In this document: positions 7,061-15,745 of the stretch, piece after piece
How the letters are laid out: every line of letters starts with the position of its first letter
Position numbering within the stretch: the first letter of the stretch is position 1
Source of the DNA: Candidatus Dormiibacterota bacterium
GTDB taxonomy: Bacteria; Chloroflexota; Dormibacteria; UBA8260; Bog-877
Direction of reading: 5' to 3'
Length of the DNA stretch: 18,666 nucleotides
Assembly: GCA_003164475.1 (NCBI GenBank)
Contig: PLTL01000086.1
Coordinates: 1 to 18,666 of the forward strand
Translations under genes and position numbers: made by a program
Notes under the pieces: model-generated
The model's database searches: none
What the model saw: the letters and a program-made list of their open reading frames with translations, nothing else
What the model was told of the DNA's origin: nothing

Positions 7061-9028
7061 ATGGGGACGGCGCGCGCCCGCGAACAGGGCAACGTTGATT
7101 CCCCTAGGATGCCCGGTGTGACGAAGGCGAGCATTCCTCCCCAACATCCTACCGACAACAGCCAGACGTCAAGGACCTCTCCGAGCATGGCCGAGGGCGA
7201 TGCTGGGCGAGCCACCGGCGCGGTCTGGACAGGGAGGCTGGCTCCGCTCGCCTTCTTCCCGCTCGCCGCTGTCGCGTTCCTCCCCGTCTGGGAACACTGG
7301 TCGAGTCAACTGAATGGCACCAACTCCTGGGATTACATACTCCTAGAGTGGCTGATCGCATGGTACCCAGCGGCTATCAAGGGGGGTCACTCGCTACTGG
7401 TCACCAACTATCTGGACGCTCCGGGCGGCGTCAACCTCATGTGGAACACCTCGATGCCGTTTCTGTCGCTCGTGGCCAGCCCGCTGAGCGCGCTGGTCGG
7501 GCCAGTCCACACCTTCACCATCCTCCTCACCGGCGCTCTGGGCCTGTCCAGCGTTGCAATGTATCTGCTGCTCACGCGGTGGGTTCACTGGTGGCCCGCG
7601 TGCTGGATCGGGGGCCTGCTCTACGGCTTCTCGTCATACTCCGTGGCAGAGGCGAGCACAGGCCAACTTCACCTCGTGTTCATGGCCCTGCTGCCGCTGA
7701 TGGTCCTCGTCCTCGATCACTTGTTACGCGACGCCGTGCCTCGAGTCCCGATGCTCGGATGTCTGCTGGGATTACTCGCAGCAGCCCAACTCCTGATCTC
7801 CGAAGAGCTACTGCTCATCTTTGCCCTGCTCGCCGCCGGTGGCCTGCTGGTGGGCGCCGTGAGCCAACCTGCGCACTTCAGAAGCTGCCTGAAGACGGTG
7901 TCGGTCGCGGCTGGCTGGGCCTTCGTGGTGTTTGTTGCCATCACCGCGTACCCCCTGGCGGTCCAGTTCTTCGGCCCAGATCACCTGACCGGTCCAACCC
8001 AATCCCACGCCCAACTGGCTCTCTTCAGCGGTGACCTGACGGCTCTTGTACTGCCCGGGCCCAACCAGCTGATCGCCCCTGCGGCATACAGCAGCATCGC
8101 CGTGCATTTCTCGACCAACGTCAACGAGGTGACCGAGTACGTCGGGCTTCCGCTCTTGGTATTCGTCGCTGCCGGGGTGTGGCTCAGGAGGCGAGATCCG
8201 CTGGTGGAGATCATGGCTGCGGTCAGCCTCGTTAGCTTCATCCTGACACTCGGCCCGCGCCTCATTGTCGTCAACGACCACACTGGGATCATCATGCCCT
8301 ACGCGGGCCTGGACCATTTCCCAGTTGTCGGTGATCTGATGCCATCACGCTTCGCCGCTGGGATGTGGTTCGGCCTCGCCGTCCTGGCCGCGCTCGCCTT
8401 CAGCGACCTGGTGCAGCGCATTAGGCGATCGCGGGGGACGTTGGATGACCGCGGCCCGGGCGTCGGGCGCCACGTGCTGGCCCGCGTGTCCCTATCGGCG
8501 CTGGCGCCAGCGGTGGCGATCGTGCTCTTGGTGCCTCTCCTGCCCAACTGGCCCTATCCCGAGCACCCCGCGGACGTCCCCGTCTTCTTCACGTCGAGCG
8601 CTGATCAGGTGATCAGCCCGGGCTCGCTCGTGCTCACCTATCCCTACCCGCTGACCGCCACTGCCAATCCCATGCTGTGGCAGGCCGACACGGGTATGCG
8701 CTTCCGTCTTCTGGGAGGCTACGTCGTGGCCCCGGACGCCTCTGGAGCCGGTACCTTCTTCGCCGATGGCAACGTCTGGGAATACTGTCTGCTGACGGTC
8801 TACCAGGACGGCTCAGCACCGGCCTCGCTGTGCAGCCCGGGCGCCTTGAGCCAGACCCTGGCCCAATTAGGCGTCGGCACGATCATCGCGGACGACTCGT
8901 CACCCAACGCCGCGGTCGCCGATGCCCTCATCACCAACGTGGTCGGAAGCAGGCCCTGGGTCGGCGGCGGGATCTCGATGTGGACCTGCTCCAGCGCACT
9001 GGCGCGACCCACGTCCGGACCAGGGTGA
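7061..9028 (+). CDS. Polytopic membrane protein, GT-C-like/YfhO-like, predicted envelope glycan transferase
   Basis: Starting at ATG 7061, preceded by GGAGAGG with good spacing, the product is 655 residues. After a cytoplasmic leader of about 60 residues come many hydrophobic segments. The first outer loop carries NYLDAPGGVNLMWNTSMPFL, matching INAPGGANMVVNTSIMFLSL in the protein at 10810-12621. The C-terminal 170 residues are a soluble domain with LTYPYPL, PMLWQADTGMRFRLLGGY and a closing IIADDSS strand, also shared with that paralogue. Such proteins in actinobacteria are usually left as hypothetical or glycosyltransferase-like. The fold suggests transfer of sugars from polyprenyl carriers at the outer membrane face, which is inference. 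It converges with the operon to its right. Confidence 0.75.
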   Translation: MGTARAREQGNVDSPRMPGVTKASIPPQHPTDNSQTSRTSPSMAEGDAGRATGAVWTGRLAPLAFFPLAAVAFLPVWEHWSSQLNGTNSWDYILLEWLIAWYPAAIKGGHSLLVTNYLDAPGGVNLMWNTSMPFLSLVASPLSALVGPVHTFTILLTGALGLSSVAMYLLLTRWVHWWPACWIGGLLYGFSSYSVAEASTGQLHLVFMALLPLMVLVLDHLLRDAVPRVPMLGCLLGLLAAAQLLISEELLLIFALLAAGGLLVGAVSQPAHFRSCLKTVSVAAGWAFVVFVAITAYPLAVQFFGPDHLTGPTQSHAQLALFSGDLTALVLPGPNQLIAPAAYSSIAVHFSTNVNEVTEYVGLPLLVFVAAGVWLRRRDPLVEIMAAVSLVSFILTLGPRLIVVNDHTGIIMPYAGLDHFPVVGDLMPSRFAAGMWFGLAVLAALAFSDLVQRIRRSRGTLDDRGPGVGRHVLARVSLSALAPAVAIVLLVPLLPNWPYPEHPADVPVFFTSSADQVISPGSLVLTYPYPLTATANPMLWQADTGMRFRLLGGYVVAPDASGAGTFFADGNVWEYCLLTVYQDGSAPASLCSPGALSQTLAQLGVGTIIADDSSPNAAVADALITNVVGSRPWVGGGISMWTCSSALARPTSGPG

Positions 9029-9030
9029 GC

Positions 9031-9048
9031 TGAGCGCGCAGGCGCTCA
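9031..9048. terminator. Stem-loop between convergent genes, possible bidirectional terminator
   Basis: TGAGCGC (9031-9037) pairs perfectly with GCGCTCA (9042-9048) around a 4-base loop, in the 17-base gap between the stop of the plus-strand membrane gene (9026-9028) and the stop of the minus-strand operon (9046-9048), overlapping the latter. Position and symmetry fit a shared terminator. There is no T-run on either side. Confidence 0.5.
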
Positions 9049-10725
9049 CGACCCGCCGCCAGAGCACGAGGTCCCCTTCTTGACCACGTCGAGCAAGCCG
9101 CTGGTGGGCAGGCTCACCGAGCCTGCAGGGGTGCAGTACCCGGCAGCCGCGGCACGCTCGAGGTCCGCTTCGAACTGCCCACCTGTCGTTCCGTTGGGGA
9201 TGTAGACAAACAGCTCACTTGGCTGCACGCGGTCCAGGAACTCCGTGATCACCGGCGAGCCGTCTCCCTGGGTGAGCAGGACGCGCTGTGGTGGGATATC
9301 GAGCCCCGTTTGTGTGGCCCTTCCCGTGTAGTCCCAGAGATAGTAGGTCCAGCCGGGCACCGCCATCAGCCCGGCGACCAGTACGGCCGCATCCGGCTCG
9401 GCCTCGGAACGAGCGATGCCAACCGCGAGCCGGACCTCGTCGCCGTACTTGGGTTGCGGCTGGCCGCTGACCAACTGCTGGTAGGCGGCGCCTTCATAGG
9501 CCGCGGCGTCGGCGATCCCAGCCAGAAAGCATAGGAGCGTCGCAGCCGTCACCCCGAGTGCGGCGACTCGGACTGCGATGTCGTGATGGCGTCGCGCGGT
9601 CTCCTCTAAATCGCGAATCCACTGCGCCAACTGGCATGCTCCGAATCCGCTCAGCAGAACCAGCAGTGGCACCTCGAACAGAGTGGTCTCGTTGAGGCCG
9701 AAGGGCCAGTACCGCAGATACGATGCCACCAGCGTGAGGCTCAGCGACCCGCCGATCGCTACGAGAAGCGACCTCCCCCCCCGCGAGCGGGCTGCCCTGA
9801 TGATACCGATGACGAGCAGCAGCCCCCAAGCCGCCGCAAGCGCGTTCGCCCCCCGAGGTCGTATCAGCGCGGGGCCAGCAGCGTTGTAGCCCGTGGTCAA
9901 TCCGCCGACAACGAAGCTGCCGAGACCGTTCCAGACGAAGTGGATCTGCTGAGCCAAACCGGTGCGGGGAAGGAAGGAAGCATCCCAGTACGAGATCTTC
10001 GTGAGCGCGTTCTGCCGGATGGTGAAGAAGGCGAGGCCGACCAGGCCGATCATCCCCGCGGCCACCGCCCCGACCAGCTGTCGATAGCCGGCCTTGCCCC
10101 TCGCCGTTGCGACTACGTCTGCAGCCAGCAGAGGACCGGCCACCAAGATGGTGGCTAGGCCGAAGATCGTCGCTACCGCGATGCCAGCGTAGCAGAGCGA
10201 TGCCAATCGGCCCCCTCGCTTGGTTCTCGGTTGAGTAACGGCAATATCGTGCAGCAGGAGCAGGACAAGAATCGACCCGGTGTCCGCGAGAAAGGGCTCG
10301 ATCTGGACGCTAAAACCGAGGAGGCCGCCATTCAGTCCGCCGATCAGCGCGACCCCCAGGGCGGCCGGCAGGGGCATCCAACGACGGGCGATCAACAAGA
10401 GCAGCACGCAGGAGACAAGTAGCCACATGGCGGTCGGAAGGCGCAGGGTTATCTCCCTGCTTCCGAAGAGCTGGCCGGTGAACCGTTCTAGAAAGTACCA
10501 GCCGGCCGGAGAGGGTGCGGCGTCAGTGTGCAAGGCCTGCCACCAGTTGGCTCCATAGGAGATGTAATAGGCTCGTTCCTGCTCGTTGAACCAGAAAGGT
10601 GCCTTCAGGGTGGGTATGAGCGAAGCGAGGACCAGCGTAGGGACCGCGACTGAGACGCCCAGGGCGGCCAGAAGGGGGACCCGACGATGAGGGTGCGTCA
10701 CGAGGTCAGTGGCTTTCACGGCCAA
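9046..10725 (-). CDS. GT39/ArnT-like polytopic membrane glycosyltransferase
   Basis: The 559-residue protein has a first membrane segment near 18-38, then an outer loop with FWFNEQERAYYIS (46-58) in the place of the catalytic acidic residues of PMT_2/ArnT enzymes, PAGWYFLERFTGQLFG (73-88) and SREITLRLPTAMW, followed by about ten more hydrophobic segments to residue about 420 and a soluble C-terminal part of about 140 residues. Enzymes of this group transfer a sugar from a polyprenyl phosphate carrier to a lipid, protein or glycan on the outer face. It is the last gene of the operon. The probable start is TTG 10725, with GGGGGA eight bases upstream; GTG 10719 is possible. A broken paralogue lies at 5784-5975. 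Confidence 0.75.
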   Translation of the reverse strand: MAVKATDLVTHPHRRVPLLAALGVSVAVPTLVLASLIPTLKAPFWFNEQERAYYISYGANWWQALHTDAAPSPAGWYFLERFTGQLFGSREITLRLPTAMWLLVSCVLLLLIARRWMPLPAALGVALIGGLNGGLLGFSVQIEPFLADTGSILVLLLLHDIAVTQPRTKRGGRLASLCYAGIAVATIFGLATILVAGPLLAADVVATARGKAGYRQLVGAVAAGMIGLVGLAFFTIRQNALTKISYWDASFLPRTGLAQQIHFVWNGLGSFVVGGLTTGYNAAGPALIRPRGANALAAAWGLLLVIGIIRAARSRGGRSLLVAIGGSLSLTLVASYLRYWPFGLNETTLFEVPLLVLLSGFGACQLAQWIRDLEETARRHHDIAVRVAALGVTAATLLCFLAGIADAAAYEGAAYQQLVSGQPQPKYGDEVRLAVGIARSEAEPDAAVLVAGLMAVPGWTYYLWDYTGRATQTGLDIPPQRVLLTQGDGSPVITEFLDRVQPSELFVYIPNGTTGGQFEADLERAAAAGYCTPAGSVSLPTSGLLDVVKKGTSCSGGGS

Positions 10726-10809
10726 CGTGATGATCCCCCAGGGGGCGTCAAAGCCCGGTCGCTTGAACGGGGAGCAGCCGTACCCTGCACATGGCTGGTC
10801 GCCTCGAGG

Positions 10810-12621
10810 CTAACCACGCGGCACGCGCCAGAAGAGCACCCCACCGATGTGTTGTGGCTGTTCCCCCGTCGCACTGGTCACGACCTCAGTCACCGTCTGG
10901 GGGAATGCACCGAACTGGTCGATGATGACCGACGACACGCCGTAGCGACGCAGGAACGTCCGAAACGCGCTTGCAGCCGCGGTCTCGGATGTGCCAGGGG
11001 GCAGGCCTTGGCCGCCACTCCCCCACAGGGCATCGGACAGGGTGGCCTGCACCGTCGCCGGGGAGAGCGTGGGGGAGATCAGCGTCCCCCCGGTCGCGGT
11101 GGGGGTGTAGATGTATCCGCCAACCAGGCGGAAGCGGAGACCGGTCGTCGCCTGCCACAGCATCGCCTGGTCATATGGGAATTCCGGATACGGATACACC
11201 AGAACGTTGGATCCCGCTGGGATCTGCTGCGCGCCGTCATCGGTGAAGAAGCTGGGTACCCCAGTGTTCTCCGACCGGTACGGGAGCACCGGCCAGAGGG
11301 GGACGAGGGCGACCAGACAGATCACGCCGGCCGCCCCCGCCCCCGCCCACCATCGGCGACCCGTCGAGTATCTCCGCCTGACTGCGCTCACCCCGGCGTC
11401 AACACCCACCGCAAGCAGCAGCGAGGCAGCCAGCTGGATATAGAGGGAGTACCGGAACGGGATCTGATCCCGGAGAAGTGGGAGGTGGCTCAGCACCTCG
11501 AAGGGAAGGGGGATCCCCGTGCTGTGGCCGGCGAACATCAACCTCGGGCCCAGGCTGAGCACAACCGCCGCCACCCCTGCACCCCCTAGGCCCACCACGA
11601 TCCGGGATCGCCTCTGCCACACACCGACTGCGATCAGCAACAGGACCATGGGGATGCCCAGGTAGACGCCGTTCTCAGAAAGATTGCCGCCTCCGAAGCT
11701 CGATCCGGCGCCGATCCATGCGGCAGGGCCGAAGCGCTGGAGAGCGGTGGGCACGACCAAGCTGAGCGTGTCGGCCCTCAGGCCGTCAAGGATCGTGATC
11801 GGCTGCTGCGGACCCGGCAGAGAGCCGGGACCGGCGAGAAGGTAGTAGGCGGGCACCGCGAGCAGCGGCACCACCACGACTGCCGCGTAGGCAGCCGTGG
11901 GCAACACCTCCTTCCACCGCTGCGTCACTTGGCGGTGGTACACAGCCGCTAGGATGCCCAGACTCACGGCCGACATCACCATGAGACTCGCCAGGACGTC
12001 GACAGCGATGAAGAACTGGATGACCGCGAGCACCCCCAGGGTGAGCCCCGCGCGCCTCGCCGACCAGTGGCGACTGAGCAGTCGCTCCCAGGCAAACAGC
12101 CAAAGAGGGGGAACCACCACGAACGCCATCTGCAGATGCCCACTCGCCTGTCCGATCATGTAGGGGGAGAACCCGTACATCAGGCCGCCTATGAAGGCGA
12201 TCGGCCACCGGGCGCGCCATTTCCGGAGCACACCGAATGCGGCCATCCCCGAGGCGGCCAGCGCCAGCCTCATGCCGACGTTGAGGGCGGCCACGGGTCC
12301 GAGTAGGAAGGTGATCGGCGCGAGCAAGAGGCTGAGGAACATGATGGAGGTGTTCACCACCATGTTTGCCCCGCCGGGCGCGTTGATGTAGGTCGTGTAG
12401 AAGGGGTTGCCACCGGCCGTGAGCAGGTGGGGCACCCAGCTCATGAACCAGATCTGCTGCGGCGTGTCGTAGCAGGCGCAGCCGAAGATCTGTGTCGACG
12501 ACCAGGGGACCACCGGGGCAAAGGCGAGTGCTGCGAGCAGGCAGTACAGAAGCAACGCCACTCCGATCGAGAGCGTCCGCTTTCGCAACCCTGTTCCGGT
12601 GGCTGTCTTCTCCACGCGCAC
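10810..12621 (-). CDS. Polytopic membrane protein, GT-C-like/YfhO-like, paralogue of the gene at 7061-9028
   Basis: The 603-residue product begins with a short basic stretch and a membrane segment (residues about 18-36). The first outer loop holds YINAPGGANMVVNTSIMF, then come roughly a dozen membrane segments, and a C-terminal soluble domain of about 160 residues with VLVYPYPEFP, AMLWQATTGLRFRLVGGY and VSSVIIDQFG. The same order and motifs occur in the convergent plus-strand protein, so the two are paralogues. The GTG start at 12621 lies nine bases after the stop of the GT4 gene, with GAGGG in the gap, so the two are surely co-transcribed. A role in moving or attaching polyprenyl-linked sugars of the envelope glycan is inferred from fold and context. 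No reaction can be named. Confidence 0.77.
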   Translation of the reverse strand: MRVEKTATGTGLRKRTLSIGVALLLYCLLAALAFAPVVPWSSTQIFGCACYDTPQQIWFMSWVPHLLTAGGNPFYTTYINAPGGANMVVNTSIMFLSLLLAPITFLLGPVAALNVGMRLALAASGMAAFGVLRKWRARWPIAFIGGLMYGFSPYMIGQASGHLQMAFVVVPPLWLFAWERLLSRHWSARRAGLTLGVLAVIQFFIAVDVLASLMVMSAVSLGILAAVYHRQVTQRWKEVLPTAAYAAVVVVPLLAVPAYYLLAGPGSLPGPQQPITILDGLRADTLSLVVPTALQRFGPAAWIGAGSSFGGGNLSENGVYLGIPMVLLLIAVGVWQRRSRIVVGLGGAGVAAVVLSLGPRLMFAGHSTGIPLPFEVLSHLPLLRDQIPFRYSLYIQLAASLLLAVGVDAGVSAVRRRYSTGRRWWAGAGAAGVICLVALVPLWPVLPYRSENTGVPSFFTDDGAQQIPAGSNVLVYPYPEFPYDQAMLWQATTGLRFRLVGGYIYTPTATGGTLISPTLSPATVQATLSDALWGSGGQGLPPGTSETAAASAFRTFLRRYGVSSVIIDQFGAFPQTVTEVVTSATGEQPQHIGGVLFWRVPRG

Positions 12622-12630
12622 CGGGGTCCC

Positions 12631-13776
12631 TCAGAGCCCCATTGACCCGGCCAGCGCCGTCAACCTCTCGGCGAACGCCGTGTCACTGAATCGCTGTGCC
12701 GCGGCCCACACGTCCCTGCGCCAGACCATCGCCTGGGCCGGATCCTCGCGCACGATGCCGGCGTGCTGCAGGGTGGCAGCGAGAAGTTCCTTGACCGAGC
12801 TGAAGAAGTACCCCGTTCGACCCTCCTCGACGATCTCCAGCGGCCCGCCGCCACGGAAGACCACGGGAACGCAACCGGCGCCCATGGCCTCCACCACCGA
12901 GATGCCGAAGTGCTCCATCCGCTCCGGGTGCTGGGCGACGGATGTCCCGAGGCCGGCAGCGTGCCAGTAGATGTCAGAACCCTCAAGGATGCGCTGCATG
13001 GTTCCGATGGTCGCGTTCACGTGCATGGTCACCGGGAGACCCGCGGCACTCTTGTGAAGAGTATCGAGGTAGGCGCGACTCCCCCACCGAGGATTGGCCG
13101 ACCCCACGAGGTGCAGCTCGTAGCGCGCCCCCGACCCATCTCTCTGCACCAGCTCTCTGAGCGCCCCGATCAAGAGGTCGTGCCGCTTTGCGTGGCCGCC
13201 CGTAAAGAAGCGCCCAACGCTGACGATTCGGATCACGCCGTCGTATGGTCGCTCCGAGGGTGGCTGATCCGGCAGCCGGCAGGGCGGGTAGAGGATCGTG
13301 GTCTCGGTAGGCGGAAGCGCCAACTTGATACGCGCCTCGGCGAGCGCCCGGCGCGCAAACTCGGAGTAAACGACGGTCCGCTGATATCCAGCGTCGAAAC
13401 CGCGCCGCTCGCGCAGAATCCACTGGTCGGAAGGGAAGGGAAACTGGCACACGAAGAGATTGCGGTGCCCCAGTGCGCGCAGAGGAGGGAATGCCTCGTT
13501 TCCCATGGCCACGAAGAGATGGTAAGGGGCGATATTCGGGTCGAACCTGGTGACCGGCATCGCCTCCTGCAGTGTGAGACCCAGATCCCGCACGAGCTGG
13601 TCGACTCGCAGCGCGCTGTAGCGCTCGGGGGCCAGCACCTCCACGTGTCCGAATCTCTGGAGCGTTGCGACCATGGCGAGCAGGTACCGTTCACCGCCGC
13701 CGGGTACCAGGTCGTAGGGACTGAAGAGGCCGATGCGCCTCCGCCCCACGGTCACCCGTCCATCCGCAACGTTCAT
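12631..13776 (-). CDS. Family 4 glycosyltransferase (GT-B fold)
   Basis: The 381-residue product, read from ATG 13776, has the two-domain layout of GT4 enzymes. GLFSPYDLVPGGGERYLL (16-33) is the N-terminal acceptor-side loop, VYSEFARR (136-143) the inter-domain region, and IVSVGRFFTGGHAKRHDLLI (184-203) starts the donor domain. EHFGISVVE at 288-296 is the E-x7-E nucleotide-sugar motif, followed by EAMGAGCVPVVFRGGGPLEIV. It would add a hexose or rhamnose to a lipid-linked glycan in the cytoplasm. The chosen start overlaps the stop of the upstream gene as ATGA and follows GGGAAGG. A longer reading from 13854 would run deep into the upstream gene and adds nothing conserved. Confidence 0.88.
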   Translation of the reverse strand: MNVADGRVTVGRRRIGLFSPYDLVPGGGERYLLAMVATLQRFGHVEVLAPERYSALRVDQLVRDLGLTLQEAMPVTRFDPNIAPYHLFVAMGNEAFPPLRALGHRNLFVCQFPFPSDQWILRERRGFDAGYQRTVVYSEFARRALAEARIKLALPPTETTILYPPCRLPDQPPSERPYDGVIRIVSVGRFFTGGHAKRHDLLIGALRELVQRDGSGARYELHLVGSANPRWGSRAYLDTLHKSAAGLPVTMHVNATIGTMQRILEGSDIYWHAAGLGTSVAQHPERMEHFGISVVEAMGAGCVPVVFRGGGPLEIVEEGRTGYFFSSVKELLAATLQHAGIVREDPAQAMVWRRDVWAAAQRFSDTAFAERLTALAGSMGL

Positions 13777-15617
13777 CCCCTTCCCGGCACTTCCAGGACA
13801 GCCAGCGCTGCGTAGTCCGTCACCGGCTTCTCTCCTCTCAGGACCGGCCCCCAACGGTCGAGGAACTTCACCTGGTTGAACTCGGGCTGACCTCTCAGAT
13901 CGAGATCCACGAACTTCCGGGCCGTGGTGGCGTGCTCGAGGTGGACCACACGCGAGTCCCGGGCGCAGACGACACGGAATCCGAGCGCGCGCACCTTGAA
14001 GCAGAGATCGACGTCCTCGTAGTAAGCCGGCTCCCAGCAGAGGTCAAAGCCCCCGACACGGCGGAAGAGGTCGGTGCGGATGGCGAGGCAGGCGGCCGAG
14101 CAGTAGTCGACATCCACCTCGCCATCGACCGGCACATCCTTCGCCTCCATCCCTTTCTCGAACTGGACGGATGATCCGTCTGATCGCAACGACGCGCCGG
14201 TCTCCTGTACCCGACCGTCAGCAAACATCAGGCGGGCGCCAGCGGCGCCGACGTCCGGCCGTCCCATCGCCGTCAGCAGAGGTGCGAGCCAGCCCTCCGA
14301 AACCAGGACGTCGTTGTTCAGGAAGAGGATGATGTCACCGCGCGCCGCCTCTGCGCCGATGTTGTTGCCCTCTCCGAAGAAGCGGTTGACGCTCAGGAAG
14401 AGAGCGCGAAACTGGTCTTGGAGCGGGCGTAGCGGGGCCGTCTCGGAGGGGTGGCTCCCGTTGTCGACGACGATGACCTCGTAGGGCACGCCTTCCGTGT
14501 GGGCCCAGATGTGTCTCAGGCACTCCGCCGTGAGGGCACCGTTGTTGAAGGAGAGCACCACGATGCTCACGAGCGGCCGCACGCCGTCCATCCAGGGCTC
14601 GCGCGTGGTCAGCACGAGTTGCGTCGGCCAGGGAACCTCACCCGTCGGCTGGACCGGGTCCATCCAGCGCGTGCGCAGGGGGTAGGCATTGACGGGGACC
14701 GCGGGGGCGAGCGACAGTTCCACCTCCTCGGCCATCGTTGGCCGCCTTCGGAGAGCCGAGCGCGCGCGGAGCATCAGTCTCAGGGTGGGCAGGACGAGAG
14801 GGACGCGATCCACCGTCTTGCGGACCGCGCGAGCCCACCGGTAGAGGGGACGGTCCAGTTCGGCGCTGACCCGGGCCAGCGCAGCATCGAGCTCGGCGAG
14901 ACGGCTCCTGCCGCCCTCGACGGCCCCGGCGCGGCAGGTCAGCATCCAGGCACTGCGACCGTCGCCGTCGGGCAGGCTCTCCAACCACCGGAGGCGCGTG
15001 CGCGCGTGGATGAGCAGGGTCAGGTCTCGAGACGAGGCCGACACCCGGGCGGGTCTCTGCCGACGGCTCGGCGACGCAACGGTCGGAGCCTCCATCGGAG
15101 GCTCGCCGAGCCCCAGTACCCTTTCCAGGGCCTCGCCGGACGCCACATAGGTGAACCGGAAGAGGGATGCCACCTGCGCGGCAACGGCGGGGCAGGGCTG
15201 GTCCGAGGTGGCCAGCGGCCCGAAGCCGTGGGTGCGGTACTCCGCCGCGGCGGATGCGGTGGCCGCGATGAGCCAGATCCCCGACGGAGAGAGGACCCGG
15301 TTGAGCTCTGCCAGGAATGGTCCGGTGGCGTTGGACAGCAGATCGAGCAGCGGCTCCGCGGTGATGATCACGTCGGTCATCACATCCGCGAGCGGCAGGC
15401 TTGCCACCTCGCCCGTGACCAGGGAGGCGTTGGGCGGTAGGCTCGACGGCGCGGCCTTCGCGGTGCTGGCCCTAAGGTCGATGCAACGCACCTCCCGCAC
15501 CAGCGGGCTCAGGGCGGTGGCGAGGGAAGGGTCGTCGCAGGGGAGCACTCCCACCACCGGGAGGCCCGGATCGAGGCTGACGACGGCGCACAGGAGGTCG
15601 TTGCGCCAGCTAGTCAC
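13773..15617 (-). CDS. Methyltransferase-like domain fused to a family 2 (rhamnosyltransferase-type) glycosyltransferase
   Basis: Residues about 15-165 of the 614-residue protein follow the strand order of a Methyltransf_11 domain: a first strand, VREVRCIDLRAS, VTGEVASLPLADVMTDVII, then FLAELNRVLSPSGIWLI. The glycine-rich SAM loop is missing (GVLPCDDPSLATAL in its place), so this half may not bind SAM. A helical linker spans about 235-300. Residues about 348-580 are a GT2 domain: VSIVVLSFNN, VIVVDNGS (381-388), NRFFGEGNNIGA, FLNNDV with the metal-binding NND at 434-436, VGGFD and YYEDVDLCFKVRALGF with the catalytic ED near 534-535. This C-terminal half resembles WbbL-like rhamnosyltransferases, which suits the adjacent dTDP-rhamnose genes. 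The start is a GTG at 15617 without a clear ribosome site. Confidence 0.85.
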   Translation of the reverse strand: MTSWRNDLLCAVVSLDPGLPVVGVLPCDDPSLATALSPLVREVRCIDLRASTAKAAPSSLPPNASLVTGEVASLPLADVMTDVIITAEPLLDLLSNATGPFLAELNRVLSPSGIWLIAATASAAAEYRTHGFGPLATSDQPCPAVAAQVASLFRFTYVASGEALERVLGLGEPPMEAPTVASPSRRQRPARVSASSRDLTLLIHARTRLRWLESLPDGDGRSAWMLTCRAGAVEGGRSRLAELDAALARVSAELDRPLYRWARAVRKTVDRVPLVLPTLRLMLRARSALRRRPTMAEEVELSLAPAVPVNAYPLRTRWMDPVQPTGEVPWPTQLVLTTREPWMDGVRPLVSIVVLSFNNGALTAECLRHIWAHTEGVPYEVIVVDNGSHPSETAPLRPLQDQFRALFLSVNRFFGEGNNIGAEAARGDIILFLNNDVLVSEGWLAPLLTAMGRPDVGAAGARLMFADGRVQETGASLRSDGSSVQFEKGMEAKDVPVDGEVDVDYCSAACLAIRTDLFRRVGGFDLCWEPAYYEDVDLCFKVRALGFRVVCARDSRVVHLEHATTARKFVDLDLRGQPEFNQVKFLDRWGPVLRGEKPVTDYAALAVLEVPGRG

Positions 15618-15717
15618 GGAGAGCGCACGGTGATTGCGAGATGGCCATCGCGGTCGAGGCGTGGAGACCCCGGGGAGTCCGGTGCCTCAGGTGCGCACGC
15701 TGGAGCATTCGACCGGC

Positions 15718-15723
15718 ATGATA
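15718..15723 (-). promoter_or_regulatory. Possible -10 element TATCAT between rfbD and the fusion glycosyltransferase gene
   Basis: TATCAT on the minus strand lies about 100 bases before the GTG at 15617, in the 128-base gap after rfbD, the longest gap within the operon. It could give the glycosyltransferase genes an internal promoter. The nearest -35-like TTGAGA is 20 bases away, longer than usual. Confidence 0.22.
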
Positions 15724-15745
15724 GCCAATCCGCCTCCGGTCGATC

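Noticed and set aside
12763..13815. 350-residue plus-strand open frame opposite the GT4 gene
   Set aside because: It is antisense to a clear GT4 enzyme with intact motifs. Its arginine- and glycine-rich composition is that of a GC-rich shadow frame.
15678..15698. CCCCGGGG palindrome in the gap before the fusion glycosyltransferase gene
   Set aside because: The pairing does not extend past eight bases and has no loop, so it is unlikely to be a terminator. Such palindromes are expected in GC-rich DNA.
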